Shown: positions 43,139-52,878, counted from the stretch's first letter. The stretch: 64,000 nt of DNA from Deltaproteobacteria bacterium (GCA_021372695.1 JAJFTY010000219.1:1-64000); one strand, 5' to 3'. Made by a program: numbers and translations. The notes: generated from the sequence alone by a model not told the origin.

Positions 43139-43626
43139 TGTGCGCCTCCTTTTCGCCCCAGGCCAAGGGAGGTCAGGAGTTCCTCCATGGTGAAGAAGAA
43201 CATGATGAAGAAGCCCGTGGGAAGCGCGGCGTAGGGGTAGCTCATGATCAGCCCCATGGCCGGCGAGGTCTGATGCACGTTATAGATGGTCTGAAAGAGG
43301 CCATAACCGAACATGGCGCCGAAAAAGATGAGCGCGCAGACATAGCTCAATAACTTCAGGATTCTTGCGACATTCTTGGGAACCGATTCGAGAACCGCGT
43401 CCATGCTGATCATGTAGCCCTTCTTCATCCCCACGGCCCCCCCCAGAAGGGAGGCCCAGACCAGGGAGTAGGTCGACACCTCGCCGGACCACATGCTCAT
43501 CTTCGCAAAGACGTAACGTCCGATCACCTCGTAGGGGACGACGACAGCGATGACGACCATGAAGAAGATCGTCCCCCAGCTACCCACCGTCACCAAGAAT
43601 TCGTTGAACCGCTGCAGTGCGCGCAT
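43135..43626 (-). CDS. dctQ: TRAP transporter small permease (DctQ)
   Basis: 163 residues from the ATG at 43626 (GGAGT upstream), with four membrane helices. Family features are VPYEVIGRYVFAKMSMWSGE and SLVWASLLGGAVGMKKGYMI. It pairs with DctM (four-base overlap) and the binding protein 149 bases upstream. The substrate is set by the binding protein. Confidence 0.92.
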   Translation of the reverse strand: MRALQRFNEFLVTVGSWGTIFFMVVIAVVVPYEVIGRYVFAKMSMWSGEVSTYSLVWASLLGGAVGMKKGYMISMDAVLESVPKNVARILKLLSYVCALIFFGAMFGYGLFQTIYNVHQTSPAMGLIMSYPYAALPTGFFIMFFFTMEELLTSLGLGRKGGAQ

Positions 43627-43775
43627 GATGCAGACTCCGATGAATAAAACCGAGACGGATCCCAAATCCGTCCTATGCTCCTGAAAGGAAAGCGAAGATC
43701 CCCGCGGCGCATACCGGGCGTCGCCGCGGGGATCCATAAATAACATCCGTCAGATGAACTGCAGCCCCTCCCGGA

Positions 43776-44768
43776 CTACTTCGCATCCATGATCTTCTCG
43801 ATATCGGCCTTGCTGAACTCGGGGAACTGGCTGTAGACCGGCGCCATGGCCTTCTTGAAGCTCTCCTTGTCCACGTCGCGGGTCACGGTCACCCCCTTCT
43901 TGGCCATATCCTGGAGTTTGCCCTCTTCGCCGTCGCGGTTGACCTTGCGCTGGAACTTGGCCACCTCCATGGCGGTCTTCACGCAGATCTCCTGGTCCGC
44001 CTTGGGAAGGGCGTTGAACGCCTTGGGGCTCATCAGGAAGGGGGAGGGGGAGTAGACGTGCTGGGTCAGCGAGAAATACTTCTGGCCGGCGTCCCACAGC
44101 TTGGCGCTGTAGTAGACGGCGATCGGGTTCTCCTGGCCGTCGATGACCTTCTGCTGCAGCGCCGTGAACACCTCGCCCCAGGCCATGGGGGTGGGATTCA
44201 GCCCCGCGGCCTTCCATGCGGCCAGGTGGACCTTGTTCTCCATGGTCCGGATCTTGAGGCCCTTGCCGTCCTCGACCTTCTTCACAGGCCCCCTGTCGTT
44301 GGTCAGGTTGCGGAAGCCGTTTTCCCAGAAGGCGAGCGCCTTGATGTTCGCCTTGCTGAAGTCATCGAGCAGCTTCTGACCGATCGGCCCGTCCATGACC
44401 AGGTCCACGTGCTTGAAATCTCTGAAGATGAAGGGGAAATCCAGGATATTGATGGAGGGACTGAACCCGCCCAGGGGGCCGGTGGAGGTCACGAGCAGAT
44501 CGATCGCACCCTGCTGGATTCCTTCGGTCATCTCGCGCTCGCCCTTGCCGAGCTGGTTGCTGGGGTAGAGTTTGGTCTGGATGCGGCCGTTGGTCCTCTC
44601 CTTCATCAGGTCGGCGAACTTCTGCGCCCCGATCATGTAGGGGTGATCCATGCTCTGGGTTGAGGCCAGCTTCCAGGTGACTTTGTAATCAGCCGCCCCG
44701 GCGGAGCCTGCCCACGTGAGGGTCAGTGCAATCGATACTGCAAGAACAAACATGAAAACCTTTCTCAT
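43776..44768 (-). CDS. dctP: TRAP transporter substrate-binding protein (DctP)
   Basis: 330 residues from the ATG at 44768, with a strong AAGGAGGAGG ribosome site. Signal peptide residues 1-26 (VFMFVLAVSIALTLTWAGSAGA). Typical DctP elements are SMDHPYMIGAQKFADLMKER, NQLGKGEREMTEGIQQGAID, NILDFPFIFRDFKHVD and the Arg-containing KIRTMENKVHLAAWKAAG that binds the carboxylate. Substrates of this family are organic acids. The neighbouring LarA and PanB homologues suggest a 2-hydroxy or 2-oxo acid. Confidence 0.93.
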   Translation of the reverse strand: MRKVFMFVLAVSIALTLTWAGSAGAADYKVTWKLASTQSMDHPYMIGAQKFADLMKERTNGRIQTKLYPSNQLGKGEREMTEGIQQGAIDLLVTSTGPLGGFSPSINILDFPFIFRDFKHVDLVMDGPIGQKLLDDFSKANIKALAFWENGFRNLTNDRGPVKKVEDGKGLKIRTMENKVHLAAWKAAGLNPTPMAWGEVFTALQQKVIDGQENPIAVYYSAKLWDAGQKYFSLTQHVYSPSPFLMSPKAFNALPKADQEICVKTAMEVAKFQRKVNRDGEEGKLQDMAKKGVTVTRDVDKESFKKAMAPVYSQFPEFSKADIEKIMDAK

Positions 44769-44901
44769 CTCCTCCTCCTTCATGATTAAGTTGTGATAAG
44801 AACTGTCCCGGTTAAACGGGACGGTGCCGCCTGCTTTCCCCGGACCTCCGTCGTCCGTGATTCCATCCCTTTTCCTCGCCTCAACAGTGAGGTCACACCC
44901 G

Positions 44902-46206
44902 TTACGGTTTCGCCTTCAGGACAGGCAGTGTATTCGCCCCCTGCGGCATCAGCATGATCCGCGGATCCTTTGTCCCGCATCTTCCGTAGGCTTCTTTCAG
45001 TGCCTCTTCCATCGTGGTGACGGGAATGATGCCGGCCTTCCCCGCCAGCTCCGCATTCTCGGGCCGGGTGACCATGATGTAGGTCGCCATCTCGCTGCAC
45101 TCGACCTCCTTCCAGGCCACCCACCCCGGAATCGAGAAATCGGCCCGCAGCGCCCTTTCCATCTCCAGGTTCGAGGGGTACTGGAACCACTGGGGGAATT
45201 CGGGCGGCTCCAGGATGTCCGGGCATTCGCTGACGATGATCGCCGCTCCCCCCTTCTTGACCGCATAGGAGGCGTTGTCCATGGTCTTGCCGGCCTGGTA
45301 GAGGTTGATGTCCTTGGGCGACCCGCCCGCCGATGCGATCACGATGTCCGCCCGGTCGGGGATCTCGACGCTGTAGATCTCGTCCACCAGTCTGGTGCCG
45401 TCCTGCCAGGCCGAAACCCAGTTGCCGGCAAAGATCCCCGCGTAATCGCCATCGGCATTGGGGACGACGTTGACGATGAAGTCAGGTTTGACGAAACCGG
45501 CGATCTCCATCATGTCCTCATGGCACTCGTTGCCCCGGGTTTTGCCCGATCGCGCGTTGCGGTTCGACCCCATGCCCAGTTCGGGCGCCATGGCCCAAAG
45601 GTGGTTCTGCTGGATGGTCCGAATCGAGCTGAAGCCGGGAATGACGCTCTTGCGCCCTCCGCCGTACCCCACCATGTAGTGGTAGATGATCCCGCCGGTC
45701 AGGATGATCTTGTCCGCCTCGGCCACGACGCGGTTGATCGACACCTCCGTTCCCCGGCTCGTTTTGCCGAGGTAGACCATGTTCTGCAGGTCCCGGGCAT
45801 TGTGGTTGACGACATTCACCCGCCGGCAGACATCGCGTCCGCAGAGCAGTTCCATCTCCTCCCGGGTGTTCTGGCGGTGGCCCCCGACGACGACGAGAAT
45901 GCTGACGTTCTCGTCGGGGATGCCCGCCGCCGCGATCGTATCGAAGAGGGAGGGGAGAACCAGGTCCATCCGCTGCCAGCTTCGGGTGATGTCGCTGACG
46001 GTGATGGCCACCTTGTCGGTGGGGCGAAGCAGCTCCCGCAGGGGAGGGGAGTCGATGGGTTTATCCAGGGCGGAGCGGATGGCCCCGGAGAGATCGGCAA
46101 TGGCCGGATACTCGCGGCCCACCACCTCAAAGAAGATCTGCTCTTCGGGAAGACGGAATGTGACCTCGCCCTGACCGTATCTCAGGCGGATTTCTCTTGC
46201 ACCCAT
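44902..46206 (-). CDS. LarA-family nickel-dependent racemase/epimerase, copy 2
   Basis: 434 residues from the ATG at 46206. The cofactor lysine is kept as Lys186 in GYGGGRKSVIPG; His110 (VVGGHRQN) and His176 (IIYHYMVGYG) align with the other nickel and catalytic histidines, and the SDITRS motif replaces TDDNTR. It is quite distant from the copy at 28697, so a different hydroxy acid is likely. It lies 25 bases after panB copy 2 and 133 bases before the TRAP binding protein on the same strand, which suggests uptake and stereochemical conversion of one substrate. Confidence 0.87.
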   Translation of the reverse strand: MGAREIRLRYGQGEVTFRLPEEQIFFEVVGREYPAIADLSGAIRSALDKPIDSPPLRELLRPTDKVAITVSDITRSWQRMDLVLPSLFDTIAAAGIPDENVSILVVVGGHRQNTREEMELLCGRDVCRRVNVVNHNARDLQNMVYLGKTSRGTEVSINRVVAEADKIILTGGIIYHYMVGYGGGRKSVIPGFSSIRTIQQNHLWAMAPELGMGSNRNARSGKTRGNECHEDMMEIAGFVKPDFIVNVVPNADGDYAGIFAGNWVSAWQDGTRLVDEIYSVEIPDRADIVIASAGGSPKDINLYQAGKTMDNASYAVKKGGAAIIVSECPDILEPPEFPQWFQYPSNLEMERALRADFSIPGWVAWKEVECSEMATYIMVTRPENAELAGKAGIIPVTTMEEALKEAYGRCGTKDPRIMLMPQGANTLPVLKAKP

Positions 46207-46231
46207 GTTTCTCTCTTCGACCCGCAAAGGG

Positions 46232-47080
46232 CTACTTCAGCTTGCCTTCGATCTCGGCCAGAACGGCCGGATCGATGCCATAGTTGTGTTCCGGCGCCGG
46301 ATAGTCGCCCGTTTCCACATCCTTCTGGTATTCCGTCAATGCCTTGCGGATGATGTCGTTCAGGTCGCAGTACTGTTTGACGAACTTGGCCTTGTGACCC
46401 TTGAAAAAGCCCAGGGCGTCGTGGACGACCAGGACCTGACCATCCGTGTGGGGACCCGCTCCGATGCCGATGATCGGAATCCCGGCGCGCCGGGTGATAA
46501 TCCGGCCGATCTCCGGCGGAATGGCTTCCAGCAGAATGCTGAAGGCACCGGCCTCCTCCACGAGTTTGGCGTCATTGATCAGCTTCAGGGCGCCGGCCGC
46601 ATCCCTTCCCTGGGCCTTGAATCCACCCAGCGCCGATACAGACTGGGGCGTCAGGCCGAGATGGCCCATGACGGGGATCCCGGAGCGGCTGATGGCCCGG
46701 ATCCGGTCGGCCATCTCCTCGCCGCCTTCGAGCTTGACGCCGTCACAGCCACTTTCCTGGATGAAGCGCCCGGCATTGAGGACGGCCAGCTCGCTCGAAG
46801 CCTGGTAGGACATGAAGGGCATATCCCCGAGGACAAAGCTGTTGGGTGCCCCGCGTTTGACCGCCGTCGCATGGGGAACGATCAGGTCCATCGTGACGGG
46901 GTTGGTGCCGTTGAAGCCGAATACGGTCATCCCGAGGGAATCGCCGCAGAGTATCATATCGATGCCGATCTCGTCTTCGATCGTGGCGATCGGAAAGTCG
47001 TACGCGGTCAGCATGGTAATCGGTTTGCCCTGGGCTTTTTTTTCTCTCAGATAAGGGATCGTGACTTTGCGTGGTGCCAT
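46232..47080 (-). CDS. panB: ketopantoate hydroxymethyltransferase, copy 2
   Basis: 282 residues from the ATG at 47080 (AGGAGGAAAGAA upstream). Metal ligands Asp47, Asp86 and Glu118 ([22 protein letters not shown]) and catalytic Glu185 (LLEAIP) are conserved, so it should be active. The sequence is clearly not a recent duplicate of the copy at 25987. It heads a minus-strand run panB-larA-dctPQM. In this context it could cleave, rather than make, a hydroxymethylated 2-oxo acid taken up by the transporter. The direction of use is inference. Confidence 0.92.
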   Translation of the reverse strand: MAPRKVTIPYLREKKAQGKPITMLTAYDFPIATIEDEIGIDMILCGDSLGMTVFGFNGTNPVTMDLIVPHATAVKRGAPNSFVLGDMPFMSYQASSELAVLNAGRFIQESGCDGVKLEGGEEMADRIRAISRSGIPVMGHLGLTPQSVSALGGFKAQGRDAAGALKLINDAKLVEEAGAFSILLEAIPPEIGRIITRRAGIPIIGIGAGPHTDGQVLVVHDALGFFKGHKAKFVKQYCDLNDIIRKALTEYQKDVETGDYPAPEHNYGIDPAVLAEIEGKLK

Positions 47081-47603
47081 TTCTTTCCTCCTGTCTCGAA
47101 GGGTCCGGCCGTGGCGACGGCGAAGGGCGTCACGGCATCGGCCCCGTACTCCTGCAAACGAAAACGATGCATCCGTGAGATGCATCTACGGTTCCGTGTG
47201 GAACGGTAACCCACTTTAGGATCGGGGCAGGATACGAGGGTGGACCATGACTGTCAAGCAGATTTTTGTCGCACCGGAAGGCATGTCCGGCATTGGACGG
47301 GCAAGCCGATCCGGGCTGTTTACGATGGGAATCTCCACCGTTGGCCCAGCCAAGGCGGGGAATTCACCGGGGAGCCGTCCGGAAAATATCCGTTGACAAA
47401 AACCCTCATCGGCGCTACGTACAAGCCCGATTCCATAATAGATTACAACTTTTACCCCTTATCGATCGATCCCGCAGCGCAGCGCTGAAGCTTCCTGCAT
47501 CCTGACGATCGTCAAGCGAAACAACGTCGATGAGCGCGGTCGCGCCGCGGAACTTTGGTAAACGGGCAGAGTGTGAAGCCGAACATTTCAGGAGGAAAAT
47601 CCC
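47081..47603. other. intergenic region between panB copy 2 and ferritin
   Basis: 523 bases between divergent genes. A perfect TTGACA lies at 47393-47398 on the plus strand but no good -10 follows at 16-18 bases. Short open frames at 47240-47488 have no ribosome site. No repeat or RNA gene is recognised. Confidence 0.5.
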
Positions 47604-48140
47604 ATGATCAGCAAGACGATGTTCAATGCCATGAACGAACAGATCAAACACGAGTTGGAATCCGCCTACATCTATCTCTCGATGGTGAACTATTTCCACT
47701 CCCAGAATCTCGACGGCATGGCCCACTGGATGCGGGCCCAGGTCCATGAGGAGACGATCCATGCGATGAAGTTCTTCGACCACCTGACCAGCCGGGGAGC
47801 CTCCGTGACCCTCCTGAACCTCAAGCAGCTCAAGACCACGTGGAAGAGCCCGCTTGACCCCTGGAAGGACGCCTATGCCCACGAGCAGTTCATCACGGCC
47901 AAGATCCACAGCCTGCTCAAAATCGCCCGGGAGGAGAACGATTTCACCGCAGAACCTCTCCTGGCCTGGTTCGTCAACGAGCAGATCGAGGAGGAGAGCA
48001 ACACGGACAAGATCTGCCGCCAGATGGAGATGATCGGCGACAGCAAGCAGGGGATCTACATGCTGGACCGGGAGCTCTCGGCGCGGATTTTCACGGCAGG
48101 TTCGCCCTTCGATCCGGCGGCCTACAACCTGGCCCCGTAG
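47604..48140 (+). CDS. ferritin
   Basis: 178 residues of the four-helix ferritin family (FtnA-like) that oxidises Fe(II) and stores iron in a 24-subunit shell. Ferroxidase ligands are visible in EQIKHELESAYIYLSM, HWMRAQVHEETIHAMKFFDH and FVNEQIEEESNTDKICRQME. Length and motifs are normal. An AGGAGG ribosome site precedes the ATG. Single gene, ending in TAG; the next promoter is at 48166. Confidence 0.95.
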   Translation: MISKTMFNAMNEQIKHELESAYIYLSMVNYFHSQNLDGMAHWMRAQVHEETIHAMKFFDHLTSRGASVTLLNLKQLKTTWKSPLDPWKDAYAHEQFITAKIHSLLKIAREENDFTAEPLLAWFVNEQIEEESNTDKICRQMEMIGDSKQGIYMLDRELSARIFTAGSPFDPAAYNLAP

Positions 48141-48165
48141 CCCGGCTGAGCGGTCCTGCTCTTGA

Positions 48166-48195
48166 TTGACACGGGGCCGCCCTATGGCCTATAGT
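48166..48195 (+). promoter_or_regulatory. sigma70-type promoter for the SDR-activase operon
   Basis: TTGACA (48166-48171), 18-base spacer, TATAGT (48190-48195), about 140 bases upstream of the first SDR start. Confidence 0.7.
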
Positions 48196-48334
48196 GCGCC
48201 CGTCCTAAATCCCGGATCGCCATCTCTGGCAGGGTTACCGTCCGGCGGTACCGCGCCGGCGCGGCAGCAGGATCATGTTGTCCTGGCTAAGTTGCGGCAA
48301 GAATCCCATCTTTGACTTGTTTCTGGAGGGGGCA

Positions 48335-49099
48335 ATGAGCGGCATATCGTATGGTCTGGAGGATAAGGTGGTCGTCGTGACGGGGGGGAGCCGGGGAATC
48401 GGCCTGGAGCTGGCCAGATGCTTCCTCGCTGAGGGCGCCCGGGTGGTCATCTGCGGCCGGAAGGAGGAGAACCTCAAGGCCGCGGTCGAGGCGCTCGGCT
48501 GCGGTGACCGGCTTCTCGCCGTGGCAGCCCATGTGGCCAGGGAGGGCGACGTGGAGAACCTCTTCGACGCGGCCGTCCGCCGATTCGGCGGCCTCGACGT
48601 CCTCGTCAACAACGTCGGGATGAATCTCCTGACGGCCTCCGTCACGGACACCGATCTCCCCGTCTGGAACAAGATCATCGAAGGGAACTTGACCGGCGCC
48701 TTCCTCTGTTCGCGGAAGGCCGCCCGGATCATGCGGGAGAAAAAGCGGGGGAAAGTCGTCAGCATCTCCTCGCTCGCCGGGACAAAGGCGGCGCCCGCCA
48801 TGGGGATCTACGGGGTCGCCAAGGCCGGCCTCGAAATGCTGACCAAGGTCCTGGCCTCGGAACTCGCCGCTTTTAACATCCAGGTGAACGCCGTCGCCCC
48901 GGGGATGGTGCGGACCGATTTCAGCAAACCCTTCTGGGCCACCCCGGCCCTTCACGATCAGATCGTGAAGGGAATCCCGGCCGGACGCATCGCCGAGGCC
49001 GCGGATCTGGCGCCCATCGTCCTCCTGCTCGCTTCCAGCCTCGCGGATTACATCACAGGGCAGACGATTGCCGTGGATGGGGGCGCCACCGTGATATGA
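48335..49099 (+). CDS. SDR-family oxidoreductase (FabG-like), first of three
   Basis: 254 residues from the ATG at 48335 with GGAGGGGG upstream. The NAD(P) motif is VTGGSRGIG, with NNVG in place of NNAG in the middle, and the catalytic Ser-Tyr-Lys set lies in VSISSLAGTKAAPAMGIYGV followed by AKAG. C-terminal DGGATVI is typical. It would interconvert a hydroxyl and a keto group, probably on an acyl-CoA because the activase gene overlaps its stop (ATGA). Confidence 0.93.
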   Translation: MSGISYGLEDKVVVVTGGSRGIGLELARCFLAEGARVVICGRKEENLKAAVEALGCGDRLLAVAAHVAREGDVENLFDAAVRRFGGLDVLVNNVGMNLLTASVTDTDLPVWNKIIEGNLTGAFLCSRKAARIMREKKRGKVVSISSLAGTKAAPAMGIYGVAKAGLEMLTKVLASELAAFNIQVNAVAPGMVRTDFSKPFWATPALHDQIVKGIPAGRIAEAADLAPIVLLLASSLADYITGQTIAVDGGATVI

Positions 49100-49866
49100 G
49101 CCTGACCGCCGGGATCGATATCGGTTCCATCACCGCCAAGGCGGCCATCCTCCGGGGGAACGAACTCCTGGGAACGAAGGTGATCTTCACCGGCTACAAT
49201 GCCGAGGCCGCGGGCCGCCGCGTCTTCGAGGAGCTTCTCGCCGAGCTTGGGCTTGCGCCCGGCGAGGTCGTGCGGATCGTCGCCACAGGCTACGGCCGCA
49301 AGAGCGTGGCCATGGCCCATCGCGCCGTGACCGAGATCATGTGCCACGCCGCCGGGGCGCGCTTTCTCGACCCTTCCATCCGGTCGCTGATCGATATCGG
49401 CGGACAGGACAGCAAGGCCGTCGTCATGGACGAAAACGGCAGGGTCGTCAATTTCACGATGAACGACAAGTGCGCCGCCGGGACGGGACGGTTCCTTGAG
49501 GTGATGGCCCGCGCCCTGGAGGCCGACCTCGACGAATTCGGGGCGCTTTCCCTCCGGGCGGAAAAGCCGGCGAAGATCAGCAGTCTCTGTACGGTTTTCG
49601 CGGAATCGGAGGTGATTTCACTGATTTCCAAAGGAGAGTCCAGGGAAAACATCATCGCGGGAATCCACGAGGCGATCGCCTCCCGGGTGTCGGCAATGGC
49701 GAACCGGATCGGGCTCATCGGCCCCATTCTGATGACGGGAGGGGTGGCCCGGAACATCGGCGTTGTCCGGGCCCTGGAAAAGGTGATCGGCATGGCGGTC
49801 GCAGTCTCGCCGCACGCCCAGGTTGCGGGTGCGATCGGCGCGGCTGCTCTCGCCCGGGAATCATAG
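49096..49866 (+). CDS. 2-hydroxyacyl-CoA dehydratase activase (HgdC/BadF family ATPase)
   Basis: 256 residues. It is the ATP-driven one-electron donor that starts the radical reaction of 2-hydroxyacyl-CoA dehydratases. The ASKHA nucleotide loop is GIDIGSITAK, and the cluster cysteines Cys126 (NDKCAAGTG) and Cys165 (SSLCTVFAESE) match the positions of the two cysteines that share a 4Fe-4S cluster across the homodimer in HgdC. Complete length. The cognate dehydratase subunits are most likely those at 22737-25075, 24 kb away. It overlaps the first SDR by four bases. Confidence 0.95.
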   Translation: MSLTAGIDIGSITAKAAILRGNELLGTKVIFTGYNAEAAGRRVFEELLAELGLAPGEVVRIVATGYGRKSVAMAHRAVTEIMCHAAGARFLDPSIRSLIDIGGQDSKAVVMDENGRVVNFTMNDKCAAGTGRFLEVMARALEADLDEFGALSLRAEKPAKISSLCTVFAESEVISLISKGESRENIIAGIHEAIASRVSAMANRIGLIGPILMTGGVARNIGVVRALEKVIGMAVAVSPHAQVAGAIGAAALARES

Positions 49867-49991
49867 TGAAGCTCCGCACCCACAGCGCGGGGCTTTTCGG
49901 CAAGAAGACTGTCTATTTGAATCGCGTCCCTTAACCCCGTCTACAAGGCGGGGCTTTCGGGTTGCGCTTCCGGTCAAGTCTGGAGGTACCG

Positions 49992-50828
49992 ATGCACGAG
50001 GATCTGAAGGGGAAGACGGCGCTCGTCACCGGGGCGGGCAAGAAGAGCGGCATGGGCTATGCCGTTGCGGAGCGCCTCGCCGCCTGCGGCTGCGATGTGG
50101 TGATCGCCGATCTCGGCCGGCCTCCGGCGGAAGCCTCCCCCGTCCGGACCGGGAGCAGCGGCGAGATGGCCGCGATCGCTCTGGAGCTCGGGGAGCGGTT
50201 CGGCGGGAAGGCCTCCGCGATCGAGGCGGATGTGACCGATTCCGCCTCGGTCGCCCGGATGGCGGAGTGCCTCCGGGAGCGGTGCGGCCATGTTCACATC
50301 CTGGTCAACAACGCCGGCGCCTCCTTCGGCGTCCCCGCCGACATCCTCTCCTACGACGAGGCGGCCTGGATCCGCACGGTGGATGTCAACCTCTTCTCCG
50401 TTTTCCGCGTCAGCCGTGCCGTGCTCCCCCTGATGCTGGGCGAACCGGGCGCCATGGTCAACACGGCCTCCCGGGCGGGGAAGGTGCCCCCCCTGTTCAA
50501 CAGCGCCTACGCCGCGGCCAAGGCCGGCGTGATCATGCTGACCAAGACGATGGCAAAAGAGCTCGCCGGCCGCGGTATCCGGGTCAATGCGATCTGCCCC
50601 GGGCAGATCCGGACCGACCTTGAGCGGTGGCGCTTCGGACTCGAGGCCTCTTTCTTCTCCTGCACGGTCGAGGAACGGGAGCAGGAGATGTGCAAGACGA
50701 TTCCGCTCGGCCGGATCGGCCTCCCGGAGGATGCCGGGATGCTCGTCGCCTTTCTGGCGTCCGAGGAGGCCAGGTACATCACCGGTCAGGCGATCAACCT
50801 CGACGGCGGCCAATGTATGGAGTTGTGA
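49992..50828 (+). CDS. SDR-family oxidoreductase, second of three
   Basis: 278 residues from the ATG at 49992 (GGAGG upstream). The cofactor loop is the longer TGAGKKSGMGYAVAE form. NNAG is present, and the catalytic Ser and Tyr-x-x-x-Lys lie in NTASRAGKVPPLFNSAYAAA and the following KAG. The C-terminal FLASEEARYITGQAINLDGG is standard. A 25-residue extra segment around residues 45-65 (PPAEASPVRTGSSGEMA) is longer than in FabG. Substrate unknown. Confidence 0.92.
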   Translation: MHEDLKGKTALVTGAGKKSGMGYAVAERLAACGCDVVIADLGRPPAEASPVRTGSSGEMAAIALELGERFGGKASAIEADVTDSASVARMAECLRERCGHVHILVNNAGASFGVPADILSYDEAAWIRTVDVNLFSVFRVSRAVLPLMLGEPGAMVNTASRAGKVPPLFNSAYAAAKAGVIMLTKTMAKELAGRGIRVNAICPGQIRTDLERWRFGLEASFFSCTVEEREQEMCKTIPLGRIGLPEDAGMLVAFLASEEARYITGQAINLDGGQCMEL

Positions 50829-51113
50829 GGGGCGAGGCGGAAGGCCTCTTCCGGGCTGCCGGATCCTTTCGACCCTGTTCGCCCTCGCTTCGCTGCGGGA
50901 AAACAAACTCGCGCTTCGCGCTCAAACAGGTTTTCCGGCCGGCGCTCCGCCACGGCGACAGGGTGCCCGAAACATCTCCGATGCAGCCTTGTCAGAGGCC
51001 TTCGGCCTTGGAGATGGGAATGTTCTTTAAAGGAGTGTGCATCCAGGGAACGCGGGTGAAAGCGCATTCGCGGCTCCCAGGGTTGTGAACCCATTCGGAG
51101 ACCAGGAGGAGAG

Positions 51114-52811
51114 ATGGAGCAGGTTATCGGTGGCAGACTGGCGGCGGAGGCGCTCATCGAACGGGGCGTCGACTACGTATTCACCCTGTGCGGAGGGCAT
51201 ATCACGCCGATCCATCAGTATCTGGAGGGATCAACCGTCGCCCTCTTCGATACCCGCCATGAACAGGCCGCCGTCTTCATGGCCGAGGCCTGGGCGCGGA
51301 TGACCCGGAAACCGGCTGTGGTAATGGTGACGGCGGGTCCCGGCTTCACGAACGCCCTCTCGGGAATCGCCAACGCCCGCCTCTCCAATGCCCCGGTGAT
51401 CCTGATCGCGGGGTGCGTCGGCCTGGAAAGCGTCGAGAAGCTCGACCTCCAGGACATGAGCCAGCTTCCCGTCATCGCGCCCATGGTGAAGAAGGCCTGG
51501 GTCTGTACGATGGCGGAAAGGATCCCCGAGTTCATCGACCTCGCCTTCCGGACGGCTTCGGCGGGGCGTCCCGGGCCCGTTTACCTGGAGCTTCCCTGCG
51601 ACGTACTGAACGCGAAAACCGATCCCGAGAAGGTCCGGAAATTCAAAAGCCGGGTGGATTCCCGTCCGACGGATCCGGAAGCCGCCAAAGAGATCCTGCG
51701 CCTGCTCGGAGAGGCGCAATCTCCGGTCGTTATTGCCGGCAGCGGCGTCTGGTATGCCGACGCCGGAGAAGCCCTCCGCGAATTCGCCGAAGGGACGGGC
51801 ATTCCGGTTTTCACCGGGAACTCCGGCCGGGGCACGCTCCCCGACACCCACCCCCTCTGCTTCGAGTCCTCGCTGGCGATCCGCCCCGGCGCCGCCTTTT
51901 TCGCGCTCGCGAGCGCCGACCTGGTCCTCTTCCTGGGTAGCCGCCTCAGTCTTTTCTACATCTTCGGCGACATCTTCCGAAAGGACGCGAAATTCATCCA
52001 GGCGGACATCGAGCCGGAGGAAATCGGCCGGAACCGCAGCGTCGATCTCGGCGTTGTCGGGGACGTCCGGGCACTGCTCACGGAGCTGAACCGGCTTGTG
52101 GCGACGAAGGGGAGCGGCGGAGCGCTCTGCACCCGGTTCCGGGGCTGGGTGGAGTCCCTCCGGAAGGCCGATGCGGACGGGAAGGCCACGACGCAGCCGC
52201 TCTGGACGAGCGACGCCGTGCCGATCCATCCGCTCCGCCTCGCCCGCGAAATCGACGCTTTCATGGACCGTCAGGAGGACATCGTGGTAGCCGACGGCGG
52301 CGACACCCAGATCTGGATGGGGATGACGCGAACCGTCCGGGCCGGGGGGCATTATTTCGATTCGGGCCTCTTCGGCTGCCTGGCGGTCGGGCTTCCCTTC
52401 GCCAACGCCGCCAAGCTCCGCCATCCCGAAAGCCGCGTCCTTCTCGTCATCGGCGACGGCTCGGTCGGCTTCAATTTCATGGAGTTTCACACGGCGATCC
52501 GCAAGGGACTTCCCATCGTGGTCGTGGTCGCCAATGACCAGAGCTGGGGCATGATCGCCCACAGCCAGACCCTCCGCATGGGACATCCTGTCGCCGAGTC
52601 GACCATTCTCGGCCGGGTGGAGTACCAGCGTCTTGTGGAGGACCTCGGGGGGTTCGGTATCACGGTGGAGCGGCCGGAGGAGATCCGGCCGGCTCTGGAG
52701 GCGGCTTTTGCCTCGGGGAAGACGGCCTGCATCAACGTGGCAGTCGATCCCTCCGTTATCAGCCCGGGGAGCGTCGCCCTGGCCAATCTTGGGGGCTACC
52801 GCGCCGGGTGA
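51114..52811 (+). CDS. thiamine-diphosphate enzyme (acetolactate synthase / 2-hydroxyacyl-CoA lyase family)
   Basis: 565 residues with three alpha/beta domains. Glu50 (DTRHEQAAVFM) is the TPP-activating glutamate. The PP-binding motif is GDGSVGFNFMEFHTAIRKGL (GDG at 447-449), with ANDQSWGM completing the Mg site. It belongs to the superfamily of acetolactate synthase, oxalyl-CoA decarboxylase and 2-hydroxyacyl-CoA lyase. The absence of ilvN and the surrounding CoA genes favour an acyl-CoA lyase or decarboxylase over acetolactate synthase, but sequence alone does not decide. GGAGGAG precedes the ATG. Confidence 0.88.
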   Translation: MEQVIGGRLAAEALIERGVDYVFTLCGGHITPIHQYLEGSTVALFDTRHEQAAVFMAEAWARMTRKPAVVMVTAGPGFTNALSGIANARLSNAPVILIAGCVGLESVEKLDLQDMSQLPVIAPMVKKAWVCTMAERIPEFIDLAFRTASAGRPGPVYLELPCDVLNAKTDPEKVRKFKSRVDSRPTDPEAAKEILRLLGEAQSPVVIAGSGVWYADAGEALREFAEGTGIPVFTGNSGRGTLPDTHPLCFESSLAIRPGAAFFALASADLVLFLGSRLSLFYIFGDIFRKDAKFIQADIEPEEIGRNRSVDLGVVGDVRALLTELNRLVATKGSGGALCTRFRGWVESLRKADADGKATTQPLWTSDAVPIHPLRLAREIDAFMDRQEDIVVADGGDTQIWMGMTRTVRAGGHYFDSGLFGCLAVGLPFANAAKLRHPESRVLLVIGDGSVGFNFMEFHTAIRKGLPIVVVVANDQSWGMIAHSQTLRMGHPVAESTILGRVEYQRLVEDLGGFGITVERPEEIRPALEAAFASGKTACINVAVDPSVISPGSVALANLGGYRAG

Positions 52812-52878
52812 CCGGAGCGGTAGCAGAAAATAGGGGGGAACTCGTCGAAATCGACGGCAGGCAGAAAGGAGCGTTGCC

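Noticed and set aside
41777..43234. Plus-strand open frame of 485 codons
   Set aside because: Antisense to dctM; extremely rich in Asp, Arg, His and Gln, as expected from reversed membrane-protein codons.
47240..47488. Open frame of 82 codons before ferritin
   Set aside because: No ribosome site, odd composition, and no protein-like pattern.
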